64,000 nt of DNA from Prevotella sp. UBA4330 (lineage in GTDB: Bacteria > Bacteroidota > Bacteroidia > Bacteroidales > Bacteroidaceae): the NCBI GenBank assembly GCA_002394385.1, contig DGTS01000024.1, positions 85,842 to 149,841 of the forward strand. Reading direction: 5' to 3'. Numbering within the stretch: the first letter of the stretch is position 1; every line of letters begins with the position of its first letter. The notes beneath the pieces were generated by a model. It was not told where the DNA came from. It did no database searches and was given only the letters and a program-made list of their open reading frames with translations. The translations under genes and the position numbers were made by a program. Below, one piece after another: positions 36,185 through 44,853 of the stretch.

Positions 36185-36256
36185 CGAATTAATATTGAGA
36201 CTGCCAAAACTTTTAATCTTTTAAAGCGAAAGGACACGTTTTAGATTATGAAAGGA

Positions 36257-36351
36257 CATCTTTCGCATCCTCAAAGAGCATCTTTCGCATCCTCAAAAGG
36301 CATCTTTCGCATCCTCAAAGGACATCTTTCGCATCCTCAAAAAGCATCTCT
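36257..36351. repeat. 22-bp tandem repeat, four copies plus a partial
   Basis: CATCTTTCGCATCCTCAAA starts at 36257, 36279, 36301 and 36323, exactly 22 bp apart, with 3-bp variable spacers (GAG, AGG, GGA, AAG). A diverged fifth copy begins at 36345. It lies between the ileS promoter and the terminator of the Crp-like gene. No reading frame. Confidence 0.85.
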
Positions 36352-36372
36352 GACGACACGGGCAGATACATT

Positions 36373-36399
36373 AATACCCCAAAGGGCGTTTGGGGTATT
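36373..36399 (-). terminator. Hairpin at the 3' end of the Crp-like gene
   Basis: AATACCCCAAA (36373-36383) and TTTGGGGTATT (36389-36399), an 11-bp perfect stem with a 5-nt loop, 7 bp beyond the stop codon. There is only a weak T-rich tail, so it could be an mRNA-end hairpin rather than a classical terminator. Confidence 0.65.
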
Positions 36400-36405
36400 C
36401 TGCTG

Positions 36406-37002
36406 TTAATCCAACAATGTGCTCGAGCGCACGCGGCTTAGCGTCTCAGGTGTCATCTGCAGGTAACTTGCTATATAGACCAGAGGGGCGCGTAGTGTCA
36501 CTTGCTGCTGCAGTTTGCACATCTTGCGATACCTGTCTTGGGCCGATTCAAACCTTACAAGGTCTGCATGAACCTGCGACAGTATCAGGCTCTCTTCCAA
36601 TATCTTACGATAAAGTATTTGAATGTTTACATTATGCAATGCCACCTCTTCGAGTTTCGCTTTCGGCAGCGCGTATATTATGGTTGGTTCGAGGGCTTCC
36701 ACCTGCAGTCTTGTAGGTTCTTCCCTGAACAAACTTTCTATACACATTATTATATTACCCTCTACAGCCATGTGCTCAGTGACCTCCTTGCCGTTCTTGA
36801 AATAGAACTGGCGCACGAGACCTTTCTCCACATAGTATATGTTCTTGCACACCTCGCCTTCTTTGAGTATCATCTCGCCCTTGGCAAACTTCATCGGCAC
36901 GAGCACACTCTGAAGTATGTCGAGTTCCTCGTGTGTCATCGTACTGTACTTGCGTGCGAGTTCACGGGCGATGTCTCTTACATTGTTATACAAATCTTTC
37001 AT
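36406..37002 (-). CDS. Crp/Fnr-family transcriptional regulator
   Basis: A 198-residue protein: cyclic-nucleotide-binding-like beta roll (about 25-125, K-F-A-K-G-E-M-I-L-K-E-G-E) and a C-terminal helix-turn-helix (about 150-195, Y-I-A-S-Y-L-Q-M-T-P-E-T-L-S-R-V). No cysteine cluster for Fe-S binding as in Fnr, and the cAMP-contact arginine is not evident, so the signal is unknown. It starts 45 bp after the lepA stop. Confidence 0.85.
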   Translation of the reverse strand: MKDLYNNVRDIARELARKYSTMTHEELDILQSVLVPMKFAKGEMILKEGEVCKNIYYVEKGLVRQFYFKNGKEVTEHMAVEGNIIMCIESLFREEPTRLQVEALEPTIIYALPKAKLEEVALHNVNIQILYRKILEESLILSQVHADLVRFESAQDRYRKMCKLQQQVTLRAPLVYIASYLQMTPETLSRVRSSTLLD

Positions 37003-37047
37003 TTTTTTCAGTCTCCTCCTTAGTTAAGATTTTTAGTTGAATTTGTT

Positions 37048-38829
37048 TTAGTCAAGTTTTAGCACGGCAAGGAATGCTTTCTGAGGCACCTCCACGTTGC
37101 CTATCTGTTTCATTCGCTTCTTGCCTTTCTTCTGTTTCTCAAGCAGTTTGCGCTTTCGGCTCACGTCACCTCCATAACACTTGGCCGTCACGTCCTTACG
37201 TACCTGCTTCACAGTTTCTCTTGCTATAATCTTGGCACCTATTGCCGCCTGAATAGCGATGTCGAACTGCTGGCGCGGTATGAGTTCTTTCAGTTTTTCG
37301 CACATGCGTCTTCCGAAGCCCACAGCATTGTCTTGATGTGTCAGCGTGGAGAGTGCGTCCACAGGTTCACCATTGAGCAGAATGTCGAGTTTCACCAGTT
37401 TCGAGGGTCTGAACGAGTCGATGTGATAGTCGAACGACGCATATCCTTTTGAAATGCTCTTCAACTTGTCGTAGAAGTCGATGACTATCTCGCCCAATGG
37501 GAGCATGAAGTGCAGTTCCACACGATTGCCGCTGACATACTCCTGGTTGATGAGTTCGCCTCGTTTGTCAAGACAGAGTTTCATGATAGGCCCGATGTAG
37601 TTGCTGTCTGTGATTATCGACGCTCTGATATATGGCTCCTCAATGTGCTCAATCATCGTTGGGTCGGGCAATCCGCTGGGGTTGTGCACCTCCGTTGACT
37701 CGCCCTGCTTGGTATATACCATATAGGACACGTTGGGCACAGTGGTTATCACGTCCATATTGAACTCGCGGTCGAGTCTTTCCTGAACTATCTCCATGTG
37801 CAGAAGTCCGAGGAAACCGCATCTGAAACCAAATCCCAGAGCCACCGAAGACTCAGGGAAGAACGACAGCGAGGCATCGTTCAACTGCAGTTTCTCGAGC
37901 GAAGCACGCAGGTTCTCATACTCAGTCGGGTCTATAGGATAGACACCTGCGAACACCATTGGCTTCACTTCCTGGAATCCCTCAATGGCTTTGGCGCAAG
38001 GAGTGGCAACATGTGTGATGGTGTCGCCCACCTTCACCTCCTTCGCATCCTTGATGCCGCTGATGATATACCCCACCTCGCCGGTAGTCAATTCTTTCCG
38101 CGGAATCATATCCATCTTCAGTACGCCCACCTCGTCGGCATCATATTGCATGCCGGTATTGAAAAACTTCACCTTGTCGCCCTTCTTTATCGAGCCGTTG
38201 ACAATCTTGAAGTAGGCAATGATTCCTCTGAAGGAGTTGAACACAGAGTCGAAAATCAATGCCTGCAATGGTGCTTCGGGGTCTCCCTCCGGGCATGGAA
38301 TGCGCTCAACAACAGCACGCAGTATGTCGTCAATACCCTCGCCTGTCTTGCCGCTTGCCCGTATTATATCCTTGCGGTCGCAACCAATCAAATCTACAAT
38401 CTCGTCCTCCACCTCGTCGGGCATCGCACTCGGCATGTCAATCTTGTTGATTACAGGGATAATCTCCAAGTTGTGGTCGATGGCCATATAAAGATTGCTT
38501 ATCGTCTGTGCCTGAACGCCTTGCGTTGCGTCAACCACAAGCAGAGCGCCCTCGCATGCCGCGATGCTGCGGCTTACCTCGTATGAGAAATCGACATGTC
38601 CCGGAGTGTCAATAAGATTGAGGACATACTTCTCACCGCCAAGTTCGTATTCCATCTGTATGGCGTGGCTCTTAATGGTGATGCCTCTCTCCTTCTCAAG
38701 ATCCATGTCGTCAAGCATCTGCCCTTCCGTTATCTGAATCGTGTTGGTACGTTCCAGAAGACGGTCGGCAATGGTACTCTTACCGTGGTCGATGTGAGCA
38801 ATGATGCAGAAATTACGTATATGTTGCAT
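37048..38829 (-). CDS. lepA: Elongation factor 4 (LepA)
   Basis: A 593-residue translational GTPase. G1 is A-H-I-D-H-G-K-S-T, G3 D-T-P-G-H-V-D-F-S-Y-E-V-S-R, G4 N-K-I-D-M-P; the LepA-specific C-terminal domain (about 490-590) includes A-K-C-Y-G-G-D-V-S-R-K-R-K-L-L-E-K-Q. It back-translocates or remodels stalled ribosomes. Length matches the family (about 597). Confidence 0.97.
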   Translation of the reverse strand: MQHIRNFCIIAHIDHGKSTIADRLLERTNTIQITEGQMLDDMDLEKERGITIKSHAIQMEYELGGEKYVLNLIDTPGHVDFSYEVSRSIAACEGALLVVDATQGVQAQTISNLYMAIDHNLEIIPVINKIDMPSAMPDEVEDEIVDLIGCDRKDIIRASGKTGEGIDDILRAVVERIPCPEGDPEAPLQALIFDSVFNSFRGIIAYFKIVNGSIKKGDKVKFFNTGMQYDADEVGVLKMDMIPRKELTTGEVGYIISGIKDAKEVKVGDTITHVATPCAKAIEGFQEVKPMVFAGVYPIDPTEYENLRASLEKLQLNDASLSFFPESSVALGFGFRCGFLGLLHMEIVQERLDREFNMDVITTVPNVSYMVYTKQGESTEVHNPSGLPDPTMIEHIEEPYIRASIITDSNYIGPIMKLCLDKRGELINQEYVSGNRVELHFMLPLGEIVIDFYDKLKSISKGYASFDYHIDSFRPSKLVKLDILLNGEPVDALSTLTHQDNAVGFGRRMCEKLKELIPRQQFDIAIQAAIGAKIIARETVKQVRKDVTAKCYGGDVSRKRKLLEKQKKGKKRMKQIGNVEVPQKAFLAVLKLD

Positions 38830-38851
38830 GAGTTTAATCCAAAATTATTCG

Positions 38852-38859
38852 CAAAGATA
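38852..38859 (-). promoter_or_regulatory. -7 box of lepA
   Basis: Minus strand TATCTTTG (38859-38852), 22 bp before the lepA ATG. The small lipoprotein gene diverges from it. Confidence 0.65.
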
Positions 38860-38938
38860 CAAAAAAATGAGTTTTTTCTACTAATATTTTCATTATTTTT
38901 AAAGAATTAATGAGAAAATACTTATTTTTGTACCCATT

Positions 38939-39325
38939 ATGAAGAAGTTATTATTAATAGCAACAGCATTTATGCTCTTCTCCTGCCACGAGAACTTGGA
39001 GGACAGAGCAGCACGAGAAGTCAAGGAACATACAGAGAAGAAATGCCCCGTCGTCATTGACGAATTCACCATCATGGACAGTATCACATTCGACAGGGCT
39101 ACAAAGACTGTTCACTCTTACTATAGTTTAAGAGGGAAGGCAGATACCGTTGGAGTTCTCAACGATGGCAACGCGCGCACCGCTCTCCTTGACGAACTGA
39201 AGCGCAACACCAGCAACAAGATTTACAAAGATGCCGGTTTCCGATTCTCGTACACCTATACGTCTGCCAGCCGCAAGGGTCTGGTGCTATATCAGACACT
39301 CCTCACACCTAAGGATTATCAGTAA
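38939..39325 (+). CDS. Small uncharacterised lipoprotein
   Basis: A 128-residue protein with a lipoprotein signal (K-K-L-L-L-I-A-T-A-F-M-L-F-S-C, Cys16). The mature part is soluble alpha/beta without a recognised motif. A -7 box TATTTTTG at 38923-38930 lies 8 bp before the ATG, leaving an almost absent 5' leader. Divergent from lepA. Nothing further was recognised in the 150 bp that follow. Confidence 0.72.
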   Translation: MKKLLLIATAFMLFSCHENLEDRAAREVKEHTEKKCPVVIDEFTIMDSITFDRATKTVHSYYSLRGKADTVGVLNDGNARTALLDELKRNTSNKIYKDAGFRFSYTYTSASRKGLVLYQTLLTPKDYQ

Positions 39326-39477
39326 TCCCTTTCTCTTGTATCTCTTGACAAACGACTTTTTCAGAACAGGCCAAAAAGGAATCTGTTTCATATAAAGTCG
39401 TACTATTGCTGTTTAAGTGGGATTATCCATTTCTTCTCGTCATGGAACATACATGGTTCGGGCAATGAAACAAACCG

Positions 39478-41010
39478 CTAATTGTCTATTACCCATTTGC
39501 CGGTTTTGCTAGGCCCCTCATAGTGTACGCCATATTGTTCTTTCAGGATTCGAAGATCCTTCAATATAGTAGTGCGACCAACACCAATCATGTCAGCGAT
39601 TTCTTCGCGAGTAATCGACGGATTTCCTTTGATATGAGCAATAATCATGTCGAGCCGTTCTTGAGGAGATAACTTTTTGGGGGCACTTTTCCTGTTTTGA
39701 GGGTCTCTTTTGGGGTCACTTTTGGGGTCACTTTTGGGGTCACTTTTAGGAGCATTGCCCTCAATACGCCTAATTGGGAGCACCAAGGAAACTTCGTCCA
39801 CCTCCAAGCGGTTATCCAAAACAGGCACTCCCCAACCAGCCTGGTTCCAAGCACTAAGTATCATTGGGAAACCTGAGCCGAGGTTTTCACCATAGCCAAT
39901 CATCCTCAGCATATTCTGTATCTTGGGATTACGAGCTTTTGACACCCCACCCTCATAGATATCCTTCAAAGGTAGCATCAGCAACCCAGGATTACGGAAC
40001 ACCAAGCGATCTTCATGCTTCTCAATCCGCAGCACCCCCGCCTCCAGCATAATATCAGCATGGATAATGGCGTTTGTAAATGCCTCGCGTACTGCTTTAT
40101 GCAGGGGCGTGTCATCTATTCGCTGAATACCTTCCATTCGGAATGGACGTGGGAGGTCGAAAGTCACTTTGGGAATAACGCGGCTAAAGAACTGATATAA
40201 GTTGTTCTCCCAGCGTCCATCGTAGGTCAGGCGGTCACTATAACGCTCTTCTCCTATCAGATTGCAGAAGTCAATATAGTCCATCCTGAAGTTTGCAAAC
40301 CGCTCTTGTATCGAAAGCCCCTTGCCAAACATCATCAATCCAGCCATCGTCAAGCCCTCTTTGCCTGTCTCACGGTCTACGATATAGCCGCCAAGGTTCT
40401 TCAGGAAGGTCTTGTCGTCCACTTCGTTCCATACATGTCCTTCATTTCTGAATTGAAACACTGTGCGGTATCTACGTAGCGTGTCTGGATCTACGTCATC
40501 CATGTCGTAATGCTCCATCAATGCTCCGTCGTTCCCTCCCTCGTAGGAGTCACGAATCATTGCCCTCACCTGTTGTTCTGTGCAATGATAGTCTCCCTCA
40601 TGGTTACGTTTGTACGTATTCTTATAGACATTCTCATTCAGATAGACTGGTTTTACATGCCAATCAGCCATCGGCACATGAATACATACAACATGCTTAC
40701 CATCCACATCTATCACTTCTACGTCACTATCCTCAAGGATATTGTCGCTCACCTTATTACTGTTGATGGTATTCCAGAAATCTTTCCGGATTCTTTCTGC
40801 ATCATCAACCCCTTCTATTCGAAACCTCTTTGCAAGGTCTTTCTCCTTCAAGTCCTCAGAAACACCTAATAAGATGGTTCCGCCCATCGTATTTGCGAAA
40901 GCAGAATAACTCATCCAAACCGACTTGGGCACATCCGTTTTGGCCTGCTTTGCCTCCAACGTCAGCCGCTCACCATTTTGTAACAATTTCTTTATGTCGT
41001 TCTTGTTCAT
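39478..41010 (-). CDS. AlbA_2/GHKL-type ATP-binding protein with winged-helix tail
   Basis: A 510-residue cytoplasmic protein in three parts. Residues about 1-130 are an AlbA_2 (Schlafen AlbA/AAA_4-like) domain: L-E-A-K-Q-A-K and F-A-N-T-M-G-G-T-I-L-L-G-V. Residues about 270-400 are a HATPase_c_4 module (R-E-A-F-T-N-A-I-I-H-A-D, R-N-P-K-I-Q-N, Y-G-E-N-L-G-S-G-F). A low-complexity (S-D-P-K)n linker leads to a C-terminal winged helix (I-T-R-E-E-I-A-D-M-I-G-V-G-R-T-T-I). Relatives are annotated as putative transcriptional regulators, and the domain recurs in defence loci. Last gene of a three-gene operon, 15 bp after the PLD-LRR stop. Confidence 0.82.
   Translation of the reverse strand: MNKNDIKKLLQNGERLTLEAKQAKTDVPKSVWMSYSAFANTMGGTILLGVSEDLKEKDLAKRFRIEGVDDAERIRKDFWNTINSNKVSDNILEDSDVEVIDVDGKHVVCIHVPMADWHVKPVYLNENVYKNTYKRNHEGDYHCTEQQVRAMIRDSYEGGNDGALMEHYDMDDVDPDTLRRYRTVFQFRNEGHVWNEVDDKTFLKNLGGYIVDRETGKEGLTMAGLMMFGKGLSIQERFANFRMDYIDFCNLIGEERYSDRLTYDGRWENNLYQFFSRVIPKVTFDLPRPFRMEGIQRIDDTPLHKAVREAFTNAIIHADIMLEAGVLRIEKHEDRLVFRNPGLLMLPLKDIYEGGVSKARNPKIQNMLRMIGYGENLGSGFPMILSAWNQAGWGVPVLDNRLEVDEVSLVLPIRRIEGNAPKSDPKSDPKSDPKRDPQNRKSAPKKLSPQERLDMIIAHIKGNPSITREEIADMIGVGRTTILKDLRILKEQYGVHYEGPSKTGKWVIDN
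39699..39750. repeat. In-frame 12-bp tandem repeat in the ATPase linker
   Basis: Three exact copies plus a diverged one of TTTTGGGGTCAC (plus strand), encoding the repeated tetrapeptide S-D-P-K in the minus-strand gene. Because 12 is a multiple of 3, copy changes keep the frame and alter linker length only. Confidence 0.85.
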
Positions 41011-41025
41011 ATCTAACATATTATG

Positions 41026-43284
41026 CTAATATTCAATTATTAATTCAGATCCAAAGGGAACATTTTCATACAAAGATTTAAATTTTCTAAAGTCTTCTCT
41101 CCCTTTTGGAATAGCTATTTCTTTAAGGTGTGTTCCAAGAAAGACACCAGGGGACAAATTTCTCACGGATTGAGGTATGCGTATTTTTGTTAGGCCACAC
41201 CAAGCAAAAGCACATTCACCGATGCTTAAGACGTTGTTTGGAATAACAATTGTTTCTAAGTTAGAACAGCCCTCAAAAGCTTCTTTGCCTATCTCTAATA
41301 ATACATTGGGCAATTCTATACTGCTTAAAGCCTTACAGTCCTTAAAAACATTGCTACCAATTCTTTTAATACATTTTGTAATACTAATATCCTTTAAAGA
41401 ATAGCAGTTCATAAATAATCCTTCCAGCATCTCATCGATTTTGGGGTTAAAAGATATTGTTGTCAAATGGCTACATTCTGCAAAAGCGTATTTGCCTATT
41501 GAAGTAACATTATTTGGTATAGATAAAGCCTTGAGGCTACAACACCGATAAAATGCCTTTTCCCCAATATTTTCTACATTGCTACCTATAATAACTTTAT
41601 TTAAACTTATACATGTTTCAAAGGCTGAGTCACCAATGTTTTTCACGCAGTTCCCAATGCTTGCTGAAGTCAGGCTACTACAACGAAAGAATGCCTTTTC
41701 CCCAATACGCGATACAGAATTGGGAATACTCACAGAGGCTAAATCACAACAGCCCTCAAACATGCCATCTTCAATACATTCAATTGTACTTGGAAATGAA
41801 ACAGTCTTTAAAAGCATACAATCCTTAAAAACACACTTTCCGACAGATTTAATTCCATTATTTAACTTGACATTCTTTATTGATAAACATGCCCAGAAAG
41901 CATAATCCCCTATGCTCAATACAGAACTGGGAATCTCTATTTCTTTAAAACTGCAACCAGAAAAGGCATATTTGCCAATAGACATCACAGTGTTAGGGAT
42001 TGTAATTTTTTTAAGGGTAAAGCAGGAGGAAAATGAAGAATCTCCAATGGAAGCTACTCCATTAGGAATCTCTATTTTTTGTAGCCATTGGCAGTTTTCA
42101 AAAGCATAATCTGGAATACTTTTGATCTTCTTGCCTAATATTATTTTACAACATAGTCCTTCTTCCCATGGTAAAATTGAGGAAAAACTCCTCATATTAA
42201 CATTTTGAGCAGATAAAAAAGACAGTGTTTCTATTTTTATTACTTTTATATGAGAACAATTTCCAAATGCTCTGTTATTAATGGATTTTAAAGATGATGG
42301 CAACTTTATTTGTGTAAGAGAAATGCATCCATAAAAGGAGTGGTTTCCTATTGAATCAATTGTATCGGGGAAATCAATTTCATATAAAGATATACAATCG
42401 TAAAAAGCATAATTGCCTATATGTCGAAGATTGTCTGGTAATGTAACATGTTGTAGAGACTTACAATGTGCGAACATACAATCTCCGATAACCTGTAATT
42501 TCGAAGGAAGCATCATATCCTTCAAGGATAAACATCCGTCAAAGATATGAGATCCGCATTTGTGAAAAGTTGGCGGTATTAAAACAACCTTTAAGGAAAC
42601 ACAATTATAGAACGCTTTGCCTTCTATCACTTCAACATTTGACAAATCTACTTTTTCTAATGTGGAAAAATCACAAAATGCTTCTTCTTTAATGATTCGA
42701 GTATTTGGTAATATCTTATACTCTTTAATGTCAACTCCTTTATAAAGTATCGTCAAATCTGTACTGTATTTTACACCGTACTCATCAATATAATAATCAC
42801 AATCTTCACTTTTATCAAGAATAGCGATAGGTCCTGCCACATCCTTTTCTTCTTGTGGATATTTATTAGATAGATTGTCAAACTTGTCAACATAGAACTG
42901 CGTAGTAGAATCCTCTCCCTTGGCTATTGCTATCGATTCTTCATTGTATTCTGCCTTGTTAGTCCAATTATATGAACCATAAATAACTACATTATTATCA
43001 ATAATACAGAACTTATCATGTAACAGCTGCTTGGTGTCATTCCATCGCAATATTCCTCCAGCTTTAACGAACTCATCAAAATCTACTTCATTGTCATCTG
43101 AACAATTAATATCATCCTTATTCAGTATGAGTTCAACACTAACGCCAGCAGCAAGTTTAAGCAACAAAGGCTGGAAAAGCAAATCGTTCGTAAACCATGC
43201 GACAGCAATCTTTATTGAACTATTGGCCTTAAATAGTTCTTTTTGAATAGCATTCTGTATTTTATGTGAATAATGTTCTATCAT
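41026..43284 (-). CDS. Phospholipase-D-like domain fused to BspA-type leucine-rich repeats
   Basis: A 752-residue protein without signal peptide. Residues 1-125 form a single-motif PLD-like domain: H89-D-K91-x4-D96 and G-S-Y-N-W-T at 103-108, as in Nuc/BfiI-type nucleases that act as dimers. A linker follows to about 190. The remainder is about 22 BspA-type LRR_5 repeats of about 23 residues (consensus I-G-x-x-A-F-x-x-C-x-S-L-x-x-I-x-I-P). BspA repeats are usually on exported proteins; here they are joined to an apparently intracellular nuclease-like domain. The start at 43284 lies 11 bp after the upstream stop. A role as sensor-effector is inference. Confidence 0.85.
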   Translation of the reverse strand: MIEHYSHKIQNAIQKELFKANSSIKIAVAWFTNDLLFQPLLLKLAAGVSVELILNKDDINCSDDNEVDFDEFVKAGGILRWNDTKQLLHDKFCIIDNNVVIYGSYNWTNKAEYNEESIAIAKGEDSTTQFYVDKFDNLSNKYPQEEKDVAGPIAILDKSEDCDYYIDEYGVKYSTDLTILYKGVDIKEYKILPNTRIIKEEAFCDFSTLEKVDLSNVEVIEGKAFYNCVSLKVVLIPPTFHKCGSHIFDGCLSLKDMMLPSKLQVIGDCMFAHCKSLQHVTLPDNLRHIGNYAFYDCISLYEIDFPDTIDSIGNHSFYGCISLTQIKLPSSLKSINNRAFGNCSHIKVIKIETLSFLSAQNVNMRSFSSILPWEEGLCCKIILGKKIKSIPDYAFENCQWLQKIEIPNGVASIGDSSFSSCFTLKKITIPNTVMSIGKYAFSGCSFKEIEIPSSVLSIGDYAFWACLSIKNVKLNNGIKSVGKCVFKDCMLLKTVSFPSTIECIEDGMFEGCCDLASVSIPNSVSRIGEKAFFRCSSLTSASIGNCVKNIGDSAFETCISLNKVIIGSNVENIGEKAFYRCCSLKALSIPNNVTSIGKYAFAECSHLTTISFNPKIDEMLEGLFMNCYSLKDISITKCIKRIGSNVFKDCKALSSIELPNVLLEIGKEAFEGCSNLETIVIPNNVLSIGECAFAWCGLTKIRIPQSVRNLSPGVFLGTHLKEIAIPKGREDFRKFKSLYENVPFGSELIIEY

Positions 43285-43295
43285 ATTATTACGAT

Positions 43296-43706
43296 TTAAT
43301 AGATCAATCCAAATTTCTTCATTTCCTCTTTCGCAGGCAATCTTAGAACCAGCCAATTGAAGAAAATGTATGCTTTAGCGTTGCCCTTATGGCTATCATC
43401 CATTCCATACTTGTCTGCCCAATGGTCATTCAACTCTTTTATTCCATCAATACCTGTGTCATAAATGGATTCACGAATAGGAATGACATCGTGTTGTAAC
43501 AATGACATGGCGAAATCGAAAACCATGACTATTTCCGGCATTTTCTTAGATGCCTTGATGAAGGCAGCAGTATCTCTCTGCTGTTCATCCTTGCTCTTAC
43601 TCATAAACTCCAACATCAAATCAGCCGTGGTCTCAAGACCAAAGGGGAGTTGCTTCTTGACCTCTTCCTTAATAGAAAGGATTTGCGATATATATGGATT
43701 CGTCAT
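43296..43706 (-). CDS. Uncharacterised 136-aa protein, first gene of the PLD-LRR operon
   Basis: A 136-residue soluble, mostly helical protein (M-T-N-P-Y-I-S-Q-I-L ... M-K-K-F-G-L-I-Y) with no recognised motif, signal or membrane segment. It is 11 bp upstream of the PLD-LRR gene and has its own promoter, so it leads the operon. It could be a regulator, an immunity-like partner, or an accessory subunit; the sequence does not decide. Confidence 0.7.
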   Translation of the reverse strand: MTNPYISQILSIKEEVKKQLPFGLETTADLMLEFMSKSKDEQQRDTAAFIKASKKMPEIVMVFDFAMSLLQHDVIPIRESIYDTGIDGIKELNDHWADKYGMDDSHKGNAKAYIFFNWLVLRLPAKEEMKKFGLIY

Positions 43707-43757
43707 TTCTGATACTATGATGCGGATTTACTTATCCGGATATGCATAATCTGACTA

Positions 43758-43787
43758 CAAAGATAATAAAATAGATTTAAACAACAA
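43758..43787 (-). promoter_or_regulatory. Promoter of the PLD-LRR operon
   Basis: Minus strand: TTG (43787-43785), 19 bp, TATCTTTG (43765-43758). Leader about 45 nt. It is the only promoter-like site seen before these three genes. Confidence 0.65.
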
Positions 43788-43920
43788 GTTATTCGTGTAA
43801 AATACTCCTACATTTTATGATTATTTCAAGAAATGTTTCCTTTTCGGCACATAGACTATAACTATGCTGAATATTATTTGATGGCACATGGTGATGTAAA
43901 AGTTAGTAGTTTTTATTACA

Positions 43921-43951
43921 TGAAAAAGCCTCTCCGTTTGTGGAGAGGCTT
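43921..43951 (-). terminator. Intrinsic terminator of yebC
   Basis: AAGCCTCTCC (43926-43935) pairs with GGAGAGGCTT (43942-43951); on the minus strand a T run follows (43925-43921). It isolates yebC from the PLD-LRR operon. Confidence 0.85.
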
Positions 43952-43977
43952 CCTGTTATTATTTGAAAGAGAGTTTA

Positions 43978-44703
43978 TTACTCTGGTTTCATGTTTGTGT
44001 AAACGGTCTGAACGTCGTCGAAGTCCTCGAGTTTCTCAATCATCTTGTCGATGGTTTCGCGCTGCTCTGGTGTAACGTCCTTAAGGTCGTTAGGAATATA
44101 GGTGAACTCAGCACCTGTCACCTCGAAGCCGTTCTCCTCAAGATGCTTCTGTATCTCGCTGAAACTCTTCGGGTCGCCGTAGATGGTGATGCTGTCCTCT
44201 TCCTCGTCCTCGTCGAACTCGTCCTCAACACCATAGTCGATAAGGTCGAGAATCATTTCGTCCATGTCGAGGCCTTCCTTCTTCTTGAAAGTGAACACGC
44301 TCTTGTGGTCGAAGAGGAAACTCAGAGAGCCTGTAGTGCCGAGGTTTCCGTTGAACTTGTTGAATACTGAACGCACGTCACCAACGGTACGTGTAGTGTT
44401 GTCGGTCAGTGTGTCAACAAAGATAGCCACTCCGTGAGGGCCATATCCCTCGTATGTCACTTCCTTATATTCACTCTGGTCCTTACCCATAGCGTTCTTG
44501 ATGGCACGCTCGATGTTGTCCTTCGGCATGTTCTCGCGCTTGGCATTAGCGATGATGGCGCGCAATGCAGGGTTGTTCTCTGGCTCGGGACCACCTGCCT
44601 TTACGGCAATGGCAATCTGCTTACCAATCTTGGTGAAGGTCTTTGCCATGTGTCCCCATCTCTTCAGTTTCGTTGCTTTACGATATTCGAATGCTCTTCC
44701 CAT
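43978..44703 (-). CDS. YebC/PmpR-family protein
   Basis: A 241-residue YebC-family protein: M-G-R-A-F-E-Y-R-K-A-T-K-L-K-R-W start, F-T-K-I-G-K-Q-I, and M-P-K-D-N-I-E-R-A-I. The family was described as DNA-binding regulators; more recent work links YebC proteins to translation at proline-rich stretches. Length is normal. It follows pheT on the same strand beyond a palindromic repeat. Confidence 0.92.
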   Translation of the reverse strand: MGRAFEYRKATKLKRWGHMAKTFTKIGKQIAIAVKAGGPEPENNPALRAIIANAKRENMPKDNIERAIKNAMGKDQSEYKEVTYEGYGPHGVAIFVDTLTDNTTRTVGDVRSVFNKFNGNLGTTGSLSFLFDHKSVFTFKKKEGLDMDEMILDLIDYGVEDEFDEDEEEDSITIYGDPKSFSEIQKHLEENGFEVTGAEFTYIPNDLKDVTPEQRETIDKMIEKLEDFDDVQTVYTNMKPE

Positions 44704-44715
44704 ATTTATTCGTGT

Positions 44716-44846
44716 CCCCCTAAGTTAGGGGGGTGGGGGTCTGAACAAGCGAGGAATACAAACCCACCTTTAATTAAATTATTTATATTATGTTAAAGGG
44801 AATTGGATGTCTGCGCTTGTTCAGACCCCAACCCCTTACTTAGGGG
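44716..44846. repeat. Inverted-repeat element, GGGGTCTGAACAAGCG arms
   Basis: The left arm holds CCCCTAAGTTAGGGG then GGGGTCTGAACAAGCG (44736-44751). The right arm holds CGCTTGTTCAGACCCC (44814-44829) then CCCCTTACTTAGGGG. The spacer is about 60 bp and AT-rich. It resembles small non-autonomous elements and is related to those at 50984-51120, 57381-57545 and 60603-60780. Confidence 0.75.
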
Positions 44847-44853
44847 CTTATTA

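Noticed and set aside
36257..36351. CRISPR array
   Set aside because: Spacing between repeats is 3 bp, far too short for spacers, and no cas genes are present.
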